64,000 nucleotides of DNA from Podospora pseudocomata. Taxonomy: Eukaryota > Ascomycota > Sordariomycetes > Sordariales > Podosporaceae. A program made the translations under genes and the position numbers. Positions 11,161-21,200 of the stretch are shown here, one piece after another (position 1 is the stretch's first letter; every line of letters begins with the position of its first letter). The notes below the pieces were generated by a model, which ran no database searches, was not told the origin of the DNA, and saw only the letters and a list, made by a program, of their open reading frames with translations. Location: contig NW_026946363.1 in the NCBI RefSeq assembly GCF_035222375.1, forward strand, positions 1,054,001 to 1,118,000, written 5' to 3'.

Positions 11161-14100
11161 CAGCGAGCCCAGGAGAGCGGCCAAAACGGACGAAAGTCCG
11201 GGCTCTCCTTCCTACAGGCCAACGTAGCCAGAAGACCAGGGGCACACGACGCCCTCCTCAATATGGCGTGGGAAAGGACTGCCGACGTCATATTGGTACA
11301 GGAACCATGGGCACGAACCCAGGACGGCAGAAGAATGACCAAAACCCACAGAGGATACCAGCACTACACGCCAACAGAAGACTGGAATGCAGGACCCCCA
11401 GGGCGATGGTATATCAAAAAAGACACACAAGGGGACCCAACAGAGCCTGGGACACGCGGGACACCGCGACGCCTGCGCGGTAGAAGCCCAAGGGATAGTC
11501 TGGGTCAGCCTATACAGGGACAGACTTGGCGACGACGAGGTGCTCGACCTGGTCGAAAGCTGGCACCCCGGCAGACCAGCGATCATAGGAGGCGACTTCA
11601 ACGCCTACCACCCTACCTGGCAACCGGGAAAGGAGTGCCCGGCGGGGAGACGAATAGCTGGATGGCTGGAAGACCGCCTCACCCTGGCATCGCTGCAGGG
11701 ACCCACCAACATACACGGAAACACCATCGATCTGGTCCTCTCAACGAGCACAGAGGTAAAAGCCTGGGTGGACGAGGACACCTACACCGGATCGGACCAC
11801 TACACCCTGGCGGGGACGGTACCACCAGCAAGCCCACAGGCAACCAAGAAAGGTAGACCCTACGTCCCAGCCAAAGAGGAGGATAGGGCGCTCTTCCGCT
11901 CCCTGACTAGATGGGGCATGACACAAGTACCGACGGTAGCACACACAACCAAGGACCTCGACCACTGGGCTCGCTCCCTACAGAACGCCCTCGTAGGCGC
12001 GATCAAGGGAGCGGGACGCCTGAGAAGACAAGCAGGAGGCACCACACAATGGTGGAACGAGGAGTGCAAGGAAGCACGCGTGGCGCTACAGCAGAGCCGC
12101 AACGACCCCACACAAGGGGAGGAAGACCGGAAGCAAATACGCAAGACGTTCGAGACAACGGTCAAAAGGCAAAAGAGAGTACTGGCAACAGAAGCTCGAG
12201 CAAGCGTCCTCGAACAAGGACATCTACGCAGTGGCGGCATGGCACAAGGCAACCGACACCTTCGCCCCCGCCGCTGGTCCACAGGAATAGGACCTTTACG
12301 GAACCGGGGAAAAGCTAGAACTACTTAGGAAAGAGGTGGTTGAAAGATTCGGAGAAGACGGGGACACCACAGAGCCTTGGGTTCTCGCCCAACCCACCGA
12401 CACTATACAATGGGACAACACGATCTCCCGGAGGAGGCAAGGAGATGCACAATCGGGACCACAAGCACAGCTCCCGGCACAGACGACGTCACGGTAGACC
12501 TACTACGCGAGGTGTGGCGGGAGATAGGCGACAACATCACGGCCCTCTTCAGACAGTGCCTCCTCTTAGGGCACCACCCGCTCCCGTTTAAAGAAGCGGA
12601 AACGGTAATGCTCAGGAAACCGGGCAAAGACAACTATACCACGGTCAGAGCGTGGCGCCCGATCGCCCTCCTATCGTGTATAGGGAAGGGTCTTGAAAGA
12701 CTGATAGCCAGAAGGATAGGCTTCACCGCAGTCAACCAAGAAGTGCTCGGCCCCACCCACATAGGGTCCCTCCCGAGGAGGTCCGCCGAGGACCTCGTTC
12801 TGTGCCTGGTACACGACGTCGAGAGAGCCTGGGGAAGGGGTAAGGCGGCGGCGCTCCTGACAATGGACGTACAGGGCGCCTTCGACGCGGTCAGAAAGAA
12901 TAGGCTAGCAGGGAGGCTAAGGCGACAAGGCTGGCCACTGAATGTCTGCGAATGGGTACACTCCTTCATGTCACACCGGAGCTCAGCCATGAGATTAGGA
13001 GACTGCACCCTCCCCCCTAGAAGAGTGGCATGCGGACTCCCACAAGGGTCCCCTGCCAGCCCGGTCCTCTTCGCACTCTTCCTACAGCCACTGGTTAAGG
13101 AGCTGGCCGGGGCGTCGGCGTACGCAGACGACCTCGGACTGCTGGCTGTAGGCAAGAACGCCCAGGAGTGCGCGGCAATACTGGAGGCTACGGCCGAAAA
13201 GGCGGAGGCCTGGGGCTCCAGGAATGGCGTCGAGTTCGACCCAGCCAAGTGCGAGCTACTACACCTTACGAAGAGCCGCGCAACCCCCGCAGTAAGGATA
13301 GGCAATACGGAGGTGACGCCGAAACAGGAGGTCCGATGGCTGGGTTTCTTCCTGGACCCCAAACTCAACTTCAAAGCCCACGCCAATCGGTGGGCGACGA
13401 AGGCACTGAAAATAGCGAACCACCTGCGAAGGCTGAACAGGGTGGCCCGGGGCACCCCACCAAGAGCCACGGCGGAGGCGGTCCGGGCAGTGGTCGTACC
13501 CACGGCGACGTATGGGGCGGCGACGTGGTATACCGGGGTAAGGCAGGGAGGACAAACGAATGCGGTCAACAAGGCACTTAAATGTGCGGCCAGGGCGGTT
13601 GTCCCGGTCTGGAGAACGACCCCCCTGGGGGCGATCTTCCGCGAGAGCGGGACCCCCCCCGCCGAAGTGGCGCTCGCCCTCGCCAGAATCTCGATGGCGG
13701 CACGGATCAAGAGCCTCGACCCCCGCCACCCACTGGTCCTCCGGACCCGGCCGATGCCGGAGCCACCCAGGAGGGGCCCCCGGAGGCGTCTCCCGGAGAA
13801 GCAAACCAGACTGGAAACACTCGCGACCCTACTCCCCGACTGCCCCAGGCCGCACCTGGTGCAATGGACCCTACGGCACCCGGTACCTCTGCCAAGACCA
13901 GAAAACAAGGAACTGGGCAAGAGACTCCACGAACAACTGACACTCCTCGCCCCTAGGGACGAGATCCACCTGTTCAGTGACGGATCGAAGGCAGCCCCCG
14001 CACGAGGACTACCGAAGAGGACGGGCTGGGGCTACGTGGCGTACCAGGATGGGCAGAAGCTACACGAGCACCACGGAAGGCTCGGAGAATCCGAGGCCTT

Positions 14101-14821
14101 TGACGGCGAAGCGGTTGGGGCGGCACACGCGGTGGTGTGGGCGCGCGAATACATCAGGGCGGGGGCAAGACCCTCGGCGGTACGGCTCTTCATCGACAAC
14201 TCGGCGGTACTATACGGCATCACAGGGCGCCCCTCGGACAATTCCCAGGAGGCGTTCAGGGTTATAGGATACGCGTGGAAGGACCACCACCTGCCCCCTC
14301 ACGGTACACTGGGCCCCAGGACATATGGGGATCCAGGGGAACGAGGAGGCCGACGTTCAGGCCGGCCTCGGGGGCGCTCCCAGACCCAAGATCCCCCCGC
14401 CCTGACCGCAGTCAAGGCAAAGGCCAGGGCACTGAAGAGGGAGGCGTGGAACTCGTGGTGGCTGGCGAACAGGCCGACGCGATACGCCCAGCTAATGATC
14501 CAGGACCAGGAAACGACCCCCGGAACTCACGCTCGCAAGAAAGACCCTACACCACCTCCTGGCGGAGAGGACGGGACACGGAGACTACGAGGAGTACCAC
14601 CTACGCTTCGGACACGACTCGTATAGGACCTGCCGCTGCGGCCGACCCACGGAAATCGGGCACTTCGCGGAGTGCCCAGCGGCGCGGGCCAGGGGCACTC
14701 TGAACAGCGAAAATGAAAAGCGCTCAGGAGGCCGGATAAGCTCCTGGGAAAGGACTGGAAGAAATACGCCGAGTGGGTGGAAGGCTCGGGAGTGTACGAC
14801 CCAGCGGAGGAAGAAGAATAG
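11161..14821 (+). pseudogene. LINE ORF2: AP endonuclease, reverse transcriptase, RNase H (frameshifted)
   Basis: Domain pieces appear in order but in different frames. The endonuclease starts with FLQANVARR and VQEPW (about 11205-11310) in one frame, then continues with GGDFNAYHPTW and GSDHYTLAG in another (about 11590-11810). At 12200-12450 the frame changes several times and one frame stops at 12326-12328. The reverse transcriptase is open from about 12430, with the catalytic YADD at 13121-13132 and the GLPQGSP motif upstream. RNase H begins HLFSDGS near 13968 and includes FIDNSA, but its HWAPGHMGIQGNEEAD segment (from 14304) lies in another frame. The terminal CRCG...H...C knuckle lies near 14630-14675, and the last frame ends at 14821. 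At least five shifts make this copy non-functional. Confidence 0.85.
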
Positions 14822-15100
14822 GACACGTGACCAGGCCCAGATTGTAATGGCCTGAGGAAACAGCGGAACCACAGAGGAGCCGTAAGCCCTCGGGGACCAG
14901 AGCCCTGAGGCAGGCAGGCCTCTCTCTCCTTTGTAAATAACTCTCTTTTGTGACGCGAAACGCCCTGTCAGCTAGTATTAGCAGTAGTATTAGAAGCTTG
15001 GGCCGTCCACATCCCCAAACGGGGGCCAGGCGAGGTAGGCTCGGGCACGTGACCCCTCGGGGCCACGCGCCACAGTTCGACCCGATTGGACGCTAATAGA

Positions 15101-15123
15101 TCTCTCTCTCTCTCTCTCTCTCT
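15101..15123. repeat. (TC)11 dinucleotide repeat
   Basis: An uninterrupted TC tract lies between the LINE 3' end and the tRNA gene. Confidence 0.95.
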
Positions 15124-15190
15124 GGCAAGGCCACCTGGCCCAGATGACCAAACAGAAAAGGTCAAAAAGAATCGTCTGTGACGGGAATTG

Positions 15191-15277
15191 AGCCCGACGT
15201 GGGGGTCGAACCCACAACCTTGAGATTTCGGAGTACTCCTTAAGAGTCTCACGCTCTACCGATTGAGCTAGCCGGGC
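15191..15277 (-). tRNA. tRNA-Lys (anticodon CUU) with a 14-nt intron
   Basis: The minus strand reads a full cloverleaf: 7-bp acceptor stem GCCCGGC/GTCGGGC (one G-T pair), D-arm with AGCTCAATCGGTAGAGC, anticodon stem TGAGA/TCTCA around loop CTCTTAA (anticodon CTT), and T-arm GTGGGTTCGACCCCCAC. Discriminator T matches known fungal tRNA-Lys(CUU). Between positions 37 and 38 a 14-nt intron (AGGAGTACTCCGAA or an equivalent register) interrupts the loop, the canonical site for nuclear tRNA introns. Mature length is 73 nt plus CCA. Internal A- and B-boxes (GGTTCGACCCC) are intact, so it should be a working Pol III gene. Confidence 0.95.
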
Positions 15278-15357
15278 AACGGCTAATTGGTTGCTCAAAA
15301 CTGTCCGAAGCTGGCTACAAGTCAACAGCTTTTCACAATATGCAGCCCTGGCAATAG

Positions 15358-16407
15358 TCATAGCGTTTTAAACTCAACATCCCTCCGAAAGCTCCAACCA
15401 CCCAGTGACGGCAACAGCTCGTATCCCAGCACACCCTCGATCAAAGCAGCAACCATGGGTGCCGTCACTTGGAACTCGTTTGTGTACCGGGTGTGCTCCG
15501 TGCTAAGGACGAGCGAGTTGAACATTTCGCCCAGCCCGAACGCAGACTGATGGAGCGTTATCTGGACGGCTGGAGGATTGGTGGTATCATGGTGATTGAC
15601 CCGACACCAGCGTTGCAGATACTCCGACAAGAACTGAAGGGTAGGGCTGTGGCTGCAGTGCAACTCGATCCTCTTGGTGCTTGCCGTCATGGTCAGGTAA
15701 TAGGGCGGTCGAAGAAACAGCTGGTCGGGGCGTGGTAGAGACGCCGCGTCGGGAAGAAACTCGACCTTTGCTCGTGGCTTGGAGGCGTCGACATTGACCT
15801 CTACCTCTGCCCAGTCGTCTCCAGGTGTCGTGGTGGCCTGGGCATCCCGAACCGGAAGCTCGGTTTGCTTCTTGTCGGTATCGAAGCAAGTAAGGAGGTT
15901 GCCACGAAAGATGGGAAACAATTCGGTTGGTTGAAGCTGAAAGGCCTGTTTCTTGGGAAGAGAGACGACAAACCCTCGCCGCTGCTCCGACCACGACGTG
16001 GCGGCCTTGTCCGAGTCCGCAACGGCTATAAAGATCCTGAGGCGAGAGGGGACCTTTTCCAGCAACTGCTCCCCCCACGCTTCGTGTTCAGAGCCATCCA
16101 AAAGCTCGATCATGCTCTTGACGCATACTAGAACGCACCCGGTGACGCAAGCCACGAGGTCCAGTTTGTCGGGATAATAGGAGTCAAGCTCGGCGATCAA
16201 AAGATGCCATTCGGGCTCAGCGTCCACCTCGTGGCCCAAGATGTCTTTGAGCTTCCTGATAGCCGTTTGGAGTGCGCCATCCTCCTTTTTCCAAACCTCA
16301 CGGATTCCGATTTGGGCTTTGAGCGGTCTGTCGTGATCAGTTAGCGTCAGGTATGCTCGTCTGCTGGCACACGTGTGGTGGCATGGCATTACTCACATCG
16401 AGGGCAT
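15358..16407 (-). CDS. Unknown protein, 326 aa
   Basis: Two exons (16397-16407 and 15358-16327) give MPSI-PLKAQIGIREVWKKEDG... The intron has GTGAGT, a GCTAACTGATC branch region and a CACGACAG acceptor, and it removes the in-frame extension that an unspliced reading would include. The protein is soluble, without signal peptide or membrane segment. It begins with a helical stretch (AIRKLKDILGHEV), has a hydrophobic middle (LVACVTGCVLVCVKSMIELL at about 60-80) and ends with LLPSLGGWSFRRDVEFKTL. I do not recognise a domain. The even amino-acid composition and a good intron argue for a real gene. It is divergent from the gene at 17144. Confidence 0.7.
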
Positions 16408-17143
16408 GGTTGCCGGCTTTGCGCTTCGCACCGGTTACTGATTCTGGAGGACAGAAACATCGAGCCGTGCGTTGTTCGTCTCTTTTAACCACATTGTTGA
16501 TGCCACGAACTCGCTACCCTTTGTTGAGGGAGGCAGCATGCTTGGCGACCCCTGAAGGCGCGCGAGGCGCCAGAGCTGAGCGCGGGGATGGCTTGGCACC
16601 AAAGGGCGATCTGCAAGGCGAACTGGAGATTGCCATCTTCGTGTTAAGCAATGTCAACAAACTAGATGTCATATCTCGTGTAGGACGGCGGCAAAGTTGC
16701 CTTTCTTGGAATAACAAGGAGTATGCATGTTGACTTTGGCGTTTCCCCTCGGTTGCGTTCCTGATACTATGCAGTTCTTTGGGCCCTAGAGCGGCAGCCT
16801 GGAGTGGGCCGACGACTCATTTCCACAAGCAGAGCGGTCAACGTTTTGGAAACCGAGCTTCCGCAACAACTCCCGTGAGGCTGACCGAACCTCCGTGACT
16901 CGACAGAATGTGGCCCAGGGTATCACCGAACCCCCGGAAGGGATGCTTAGGCAAGTGATGTGCTCGGTCACTGGAAGACGCGGGTGGGCGTGAGGAGCGA
17001 TGCGACTTTTGGACATAAAAGAGGGGACCTCTGGCTGTCCAGGAGGTCCAATATCTTCAGCATCATCTCGAACATCCTCGCCCGCCTCTTTTTCAACTCT
17101 ACCACATTCTTCCCAACTACCACCACTCAATACATCCGTCACT
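16408..17143. promoter_or_regulatory. Divergent promoter region; TATA-like box for the 17144 gene
   Basis: This 736-bp interval serves two divergent genes. A TATA-like GGACATAAAAGAGG occurs near 17011-17024, about 125 bp before the plus-strand ATG, followed by a pyrimidine-rich leader with CAACTACCACCACTCAATAC; this arrangement suggests strong expression of the downstream gene. Confidence 0.5.
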
Positions 17144-18119
17144 ATGGCTCCTCTTCCTCCTGCGGAGAAGCTTTCGCTTGCCGTCCGCAAGAATGGTAAG
17201 ACAACCCAATCCCGTCTCTGCTCGCTTTACTAACAACCAACAAGTCAGAGACGAGTGGGAGAACAACAAGGCCGACCTCGAGAAGCAGCTTTCCGAACTC
17301 CTTGGCACCGAGTGGACCGTCGAAGCTGACCCCAAGGCCATCTGGCCTTACCACAACGACGGTTACGCCAAGGAGAGTCTTGGTTCTTGCATCAAAGCCT
17401 ACGTCGAGGGCGCTATCTACCAGATCAAGTATCTGAGTGGAAGATATGGAAGCGAATTCGCCACAGAGATCAACGACCTCGCCCATGCTCATGTCTTGAC
17501 GCTCGAGGTCGAGGACCAGGACCCAGCCCGTTTTAGCTACAATGGTTGCGATATCAAGGATGGCAAGCTGCGCATTCTGTTCAACGAGACATGCCTTGGC
17601 ACCAACGTCGATTACGCCTTGCAAGAGAACAGCCTTTTGCCCGCCCTCAACGCCGCTCCCAGTGACAAGCCTTTTAGCTTCCACGCTCGCAACAGCATCA
17701 GACAGGACTACGAACCCGCCATCGGCGCTGTCAAGAAGGACATTGCCGACCTTCTCGGCAAGAGTGTGGATGAGATCACGATCAATCCCAACTTCGAGGC
17801 CAACTTTGCCAAACTCAGTGAGAGCAAGCCCAGTCTCGAGGACTGGCAAGAACGGCTCGGGAACTTCACGCTGAAGTACTTTGAGGGCTTGGCTTACCAG
17901 ATGAAGTACCAAAAGGTTGGCGAGGACGAGCTTATCCAGGAGGGTCTTCTGGAGGCTGTCAGCAAGAACGAGTACGCCCTTCGCATTGTGGACACCCTCA
18001 CGTATGACTCGTATGGTGAGGTTGTGGTGGAAGATGGGGTGCTCTACATCCAGGCCAAGCCGGATACATTCGGTACCAACATTGACTACGCTGCTCAGAA
18101 GCTTGTTGATCAGCTCTGA
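17144..18119 (+). CDS. Unknown ~34-kDa protein with internal duplication
   Basis: Two exons (17144-17195, 17245-18119; 49-nt intron GTAAGA...CTAAC...CAAG) give 308 aa. It has no signal peptide or membrane segment. Two similar halves are visible: KAYVEGAIYQIKYL in the first half against KYFEGLAYQMKYQK in the second, and DGKLRILFNETCLGTNVDYAL against DGVLYIQAKPDTFGTNIDYAA, each preceded by a helical region. This suggests a duplicated domain of about 140 residues. I do not recognise the family for certain. Size and abundance signals would fit a fruiting-body storage or lectin-like protein (for example the 'abundant perithecial protein' type), but that is a guess. The TATA-like promoter and codon bias towards C-ending codons suggest high expression. 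Confidence 0.85.
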
Positions 18120-19140
18120 GAGAAAGAGATGCTTGGTCGGAGTGGTCTACGGACACATTGTTCTAGACCTGCGGTGCGCAGATAGATAGTCATTGATAGA
18201 AATACAAAGGACCCGTGTACATACACAAGCTGTCTCACACCATCGTCGTCCTACTTTGCTGCCTTCATAGTCGGAGAATATTTGTCAACGGTTTGGGACA
18301 GGACCACAGGAACGAGAGACTGGGGGCGTTGAGGGGTCCTGGTAATCCTTGAAGAATACCACCTCCACCACAGCGGAACGGGATGCCACTTCGAGAATCG
18401 CCTCTATCCATCCCATGTCGATCATTCCCCTCAAGCCCTGTCGGATAAAATTGGAGGTTCGGCACCGAGTAACGGGGACACACGAAGACAGCCAGCCGTT
18501 ATCAGCTTGCAAAGTACGGCGGGATGGATGGACGATGGGGTCATTCCCAACCTCGCCGACGTGGAGAATTCGAGCGATCATGTTCTACAAAACGTCTTCT
18601 CAGCTTTCACTCACATTCTTCTTGGCGACATCGGTCCAATATCACCGGACAGATCCCTTTCAAGGCGTACAAGCATAACCTCTAGATTCCGCCGACGGAT
18701 GCGCTGTTATACAGGCAACTGGTAAGTTACCTCACGCTAGCAGACAAGGAACTAGACTCCAACCGGCTATCTCGAGCATCGGCTGCTCTGACTCTCTGCC
18801 TACTAGCGACCGAAACCCGATGAAGGTCAGAGATGGTGGGAGGCTCTAGCAAGCGGAAGACGGCGCTGGGCACTACTCGCACAAGACAGAGAAGGAGGTC
18901 AGGCCACTTGAAAGGTCAGTTTTGCCTTATTTGATGGTGAGGCCTTTCGAAGATCATGCAACACCAGCCTGGCCTCGAGGCTGGTCGGACTTGATATGAT
19001 CGAGAAGTGGCAGTCTATATGCGCATATAACCAGGGCAAAAGCCTACCATCTGACCTCATCTCTAACCTTCTCTACACCCACACACAGATCACCCCACCA
19101 CCAACTCCCCCCCAAAACCTCACACTTAACCACCCTCACC
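18120..19140. other. Intergenic, TATA-like element before the secreted-protein gene
   Basis: About 1 kb with no supportable gene. Near 19022-19031 the sequence GCATATAACC lies about 115 bp upstream of the next ATG and resembles a TATA box. Confidence 0.45.
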
Positions 19141-19770
19141 ATGTCCACCTCCCTCCTTCTCCTCCTCCTCCCCACCCTCACCCAAACCTCCCCAGTCCTC
19201 CAACAAGCAACCCAAACCTGCTCCGACGCGTCCCTCTCGTCCCTGAACTGGACAGCCAAATCCTTCCACTACTCCTCTCTCCTCTCCCTCCTCGGCCCCT
19301 CCCTCACCTCCCCCTCCACCGCCGGCACCGCCTCCCTAACCTTCAACCTCTCCAACCCCGCCCTCGGCCCCTCCTTCGACCAGCTCTGCACCGCCGTCTC
19401 CACCACCCCCAATCAATTCTTCTACCTTGATCAATGGTTCACCTGCCTTTACACGCCCCCCACCAGCACCGCGTCCAACCTCTCCCCGCTCGTCGCCAAC
19501 ACCTCCGCGGCGACCTTTCGGTTCGACAAGCTGACCGGCCGGCTGGAAGTGAAGCAGGACTGGGAGTGCGTGGACGGGAAAGACAAGACTTATCCTACCA
19601 CGTCTTTCAAGGGGCAAGGGGGGGTGAATGTCACTCTGGATTGCCAGATGGACGTGTGGGCGAATCCGGAGTGGAGGGCGGGTGGGGAGGGGTTGATTGG
19701 GAACCAGACGGTGGATTGCGGGGTGGTGGATGTGAGTGTTGGGCTGGATAGTTTGGAGGCTATGGCTTAA
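19141..19770 (+). CDS. Small secreted cysteine-containing protein, 209 aa
   Basis: This is a single-exon ORF starting MSTSLLLLLLPTLTQTSPVL, a clear secretion signal (cleavage probably around residues 15-20). The mature part has six Cys (in TQTCS, QLCTA, FTCLY, WECVD, LDCQM, VDCGV), enough for three disulfides, and several N-glycosylation sequons (NWT, NLS, NTS, NVT, NQT). No catalytic motif was recognised. The general look (about 200 aa, Ser/Thr-rich, a TFRFDKLTGRLEV strand) resembles fungal AA1-like or hypothetical extracellular proteins, which include effector-like proteins. Codon use at the 5' end is extremely biased to CTC/CCC. The function is unknown. Confidence 0.7.
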   Translation: MSTSLLLLLLPTLTQTSPVLQQATQTCSDASLSSLNWTAKSFHYSSLLSLLGPSLTSPSTAGTASLTFNLSNPALGPSFDQLCTAVSTTPNQFFYLDQWFTCLYTPPTSTASNLSPLVANTSAATFRFDKLTGRLEVKQDWECVDGKDKTYPTTSFKGQGGVNVTLDCQMDVWANPEWRAGGEGLIGNQTVDCGVVDVSVGLDSLEAMA

Positions 19771-21200
19771 CGACTACAAGATTGAGATCGGGGGCGTTTA
19801 GGTCTCTGGGATGGTGTTTTTAGGCGTGTTGGTGGTTTACCTAGGTAGTTTAGGTAGGGGACAGGAGTTTGAAGGGTTTGAACTTTATGACTTGCTCTGA
19901 AACCTGACTCTACTCTTGTGAGGGCTACTCTTGTATCTTGGTCCTAAGCGTGAAAATCACATATCCCATTTATTTTCAACCTTTATCACGATAATCCAAC
20001 CACACATCCTCAAATCCTCTCATCGTCACCCCAACCCTCCCACCAACACCACTTGACCATCACCACTTGACCATAACCACTTCACAATCATCCACCTGAA
20101 CACCACATCATCTCCCGCAACACACCCACCAACTAATTTAAAACAAGAAAAATAAGAAAAACAAGGAGTTAACCTACCTACTAGCCATAAGTACATACCA
20201 GAACCAGAGACAGTATATATTTCAACTCTCGTCCTATACCCTCAAGCAGATTTCAAACACCAGATATCCCAGGTACACACCATCTCCACGCCCAAAATCA
20301 AAAAGGTCAATAATACAATTGCCTCCATCCCATCCTTTAAAAACGGACGAGCCAGTGTTTGGTAGTTTGTCGTCCCCATCCTCAAATCTCCTTCCAACGC
20401 GGAAGACCATCTTCATTCCCTTAGTACCTGAGCTATCAGCCATCCTCACTTTTCAACTACCTAACATATATAAGGTACCTTACCCAACCATTAGAGACAC
20501 CACTACCAAGTACCGCAAGCGTGTTTTCACGCAGCAAAATATCGATCTCTCCAACATCATCACCACCACATCACATCTTCACAGAAGCATGCCCCAGAGA
20601 ATCACCAACACAGAGAGCCCACGGCCCAAAACCCTCAAATTTAATACCTCTGCTATGCTATACTACGCCATGCCTCCATGCCTGCGCCCCCCCAAAATCA
20701 GCAACAAATTGGTATTGTAGAAAATGTAAAAACGTTTGCCTCCTCTCTCTCTCAAGTTCCTTCATCTTTTCCACTCCATGCCATCTCCCCTCCCATACCT
20801 CTATATACCCATGGTTTTTGCCTGCCTTCCTCCGCTAATACCATGTATGTGCCTGTGCCATGTAGCGACTCCACCAAACAAAAAGAGAAATACAAAGCCG
20901 CTTAGTCGTTTCATGCCCTCGAGCAAGTCGGATGCTTGCTTGCTTTTTCCGTCTCCGTCCTCCTCACATAGTGTAATCGCAATTTCCCCCGTCCGTTTGT
21001 TGTGGTGGTGTAGGTAGTGCTCTTCTCAATGGCCGTGATGATCAAAGATCGCAACTGCTAATGCTGGATATGCCGAGTGGTCGACCCCAAAATGTCTGCA
21101 TTGATGCTTGTCGCAAAAAGAAATCCCCCAATATCTTCACAAGAGCTGGTTGAGCAACATCTTGAAGTAGATGTTCCTTGTCAATGTGTTGTGTTGTCGC
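19771..21200. other. Convergent intergenic region, AT-richer, no gene seen
   Basis: 1.4 kb between a plus-strand gene end and a minus-strand gene end. It includes CA/CT-rich low-complexity stretches (about 19970-20160) and short ORFs without recognisable content. Confidence 0.5.

Larger units (their letters stand above)
9190..14990 (+). mobile_element. Tad-like non-LTR retrotransposon (LINE), decayed ORF2
   Basis: A roughly 5.8-kb GC-rich element reads rightwards with the order gag-like ORF1 (CCHC knuckles), then AP-type endonuclease, reverse transcriptase, RNase H and a terminal CCHC knuckle in ORF2. That order and the presence of RNase H fit the fungal Tad/I-like clades. Downstream of ORF2 there is a short 3' leader-like tail with CCTTTGTAAATAACTC and CTAGTATTAGCAGTAGTATT near 14931-14991. 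No long terminal repeats were found. CpA dinucleotides remain very abundant, so repeat-induced point mutation has not obviously hit it; it has decayed by small indels instead. Both borders are approximate. Confidence 0.88.

Noticed and set aside
12634-13920. 428-codon minus-strand ORF
   Set aside because: It is antisense to the LINE reverse transcriptase; a long open frame is expected in GC-rich DNA.
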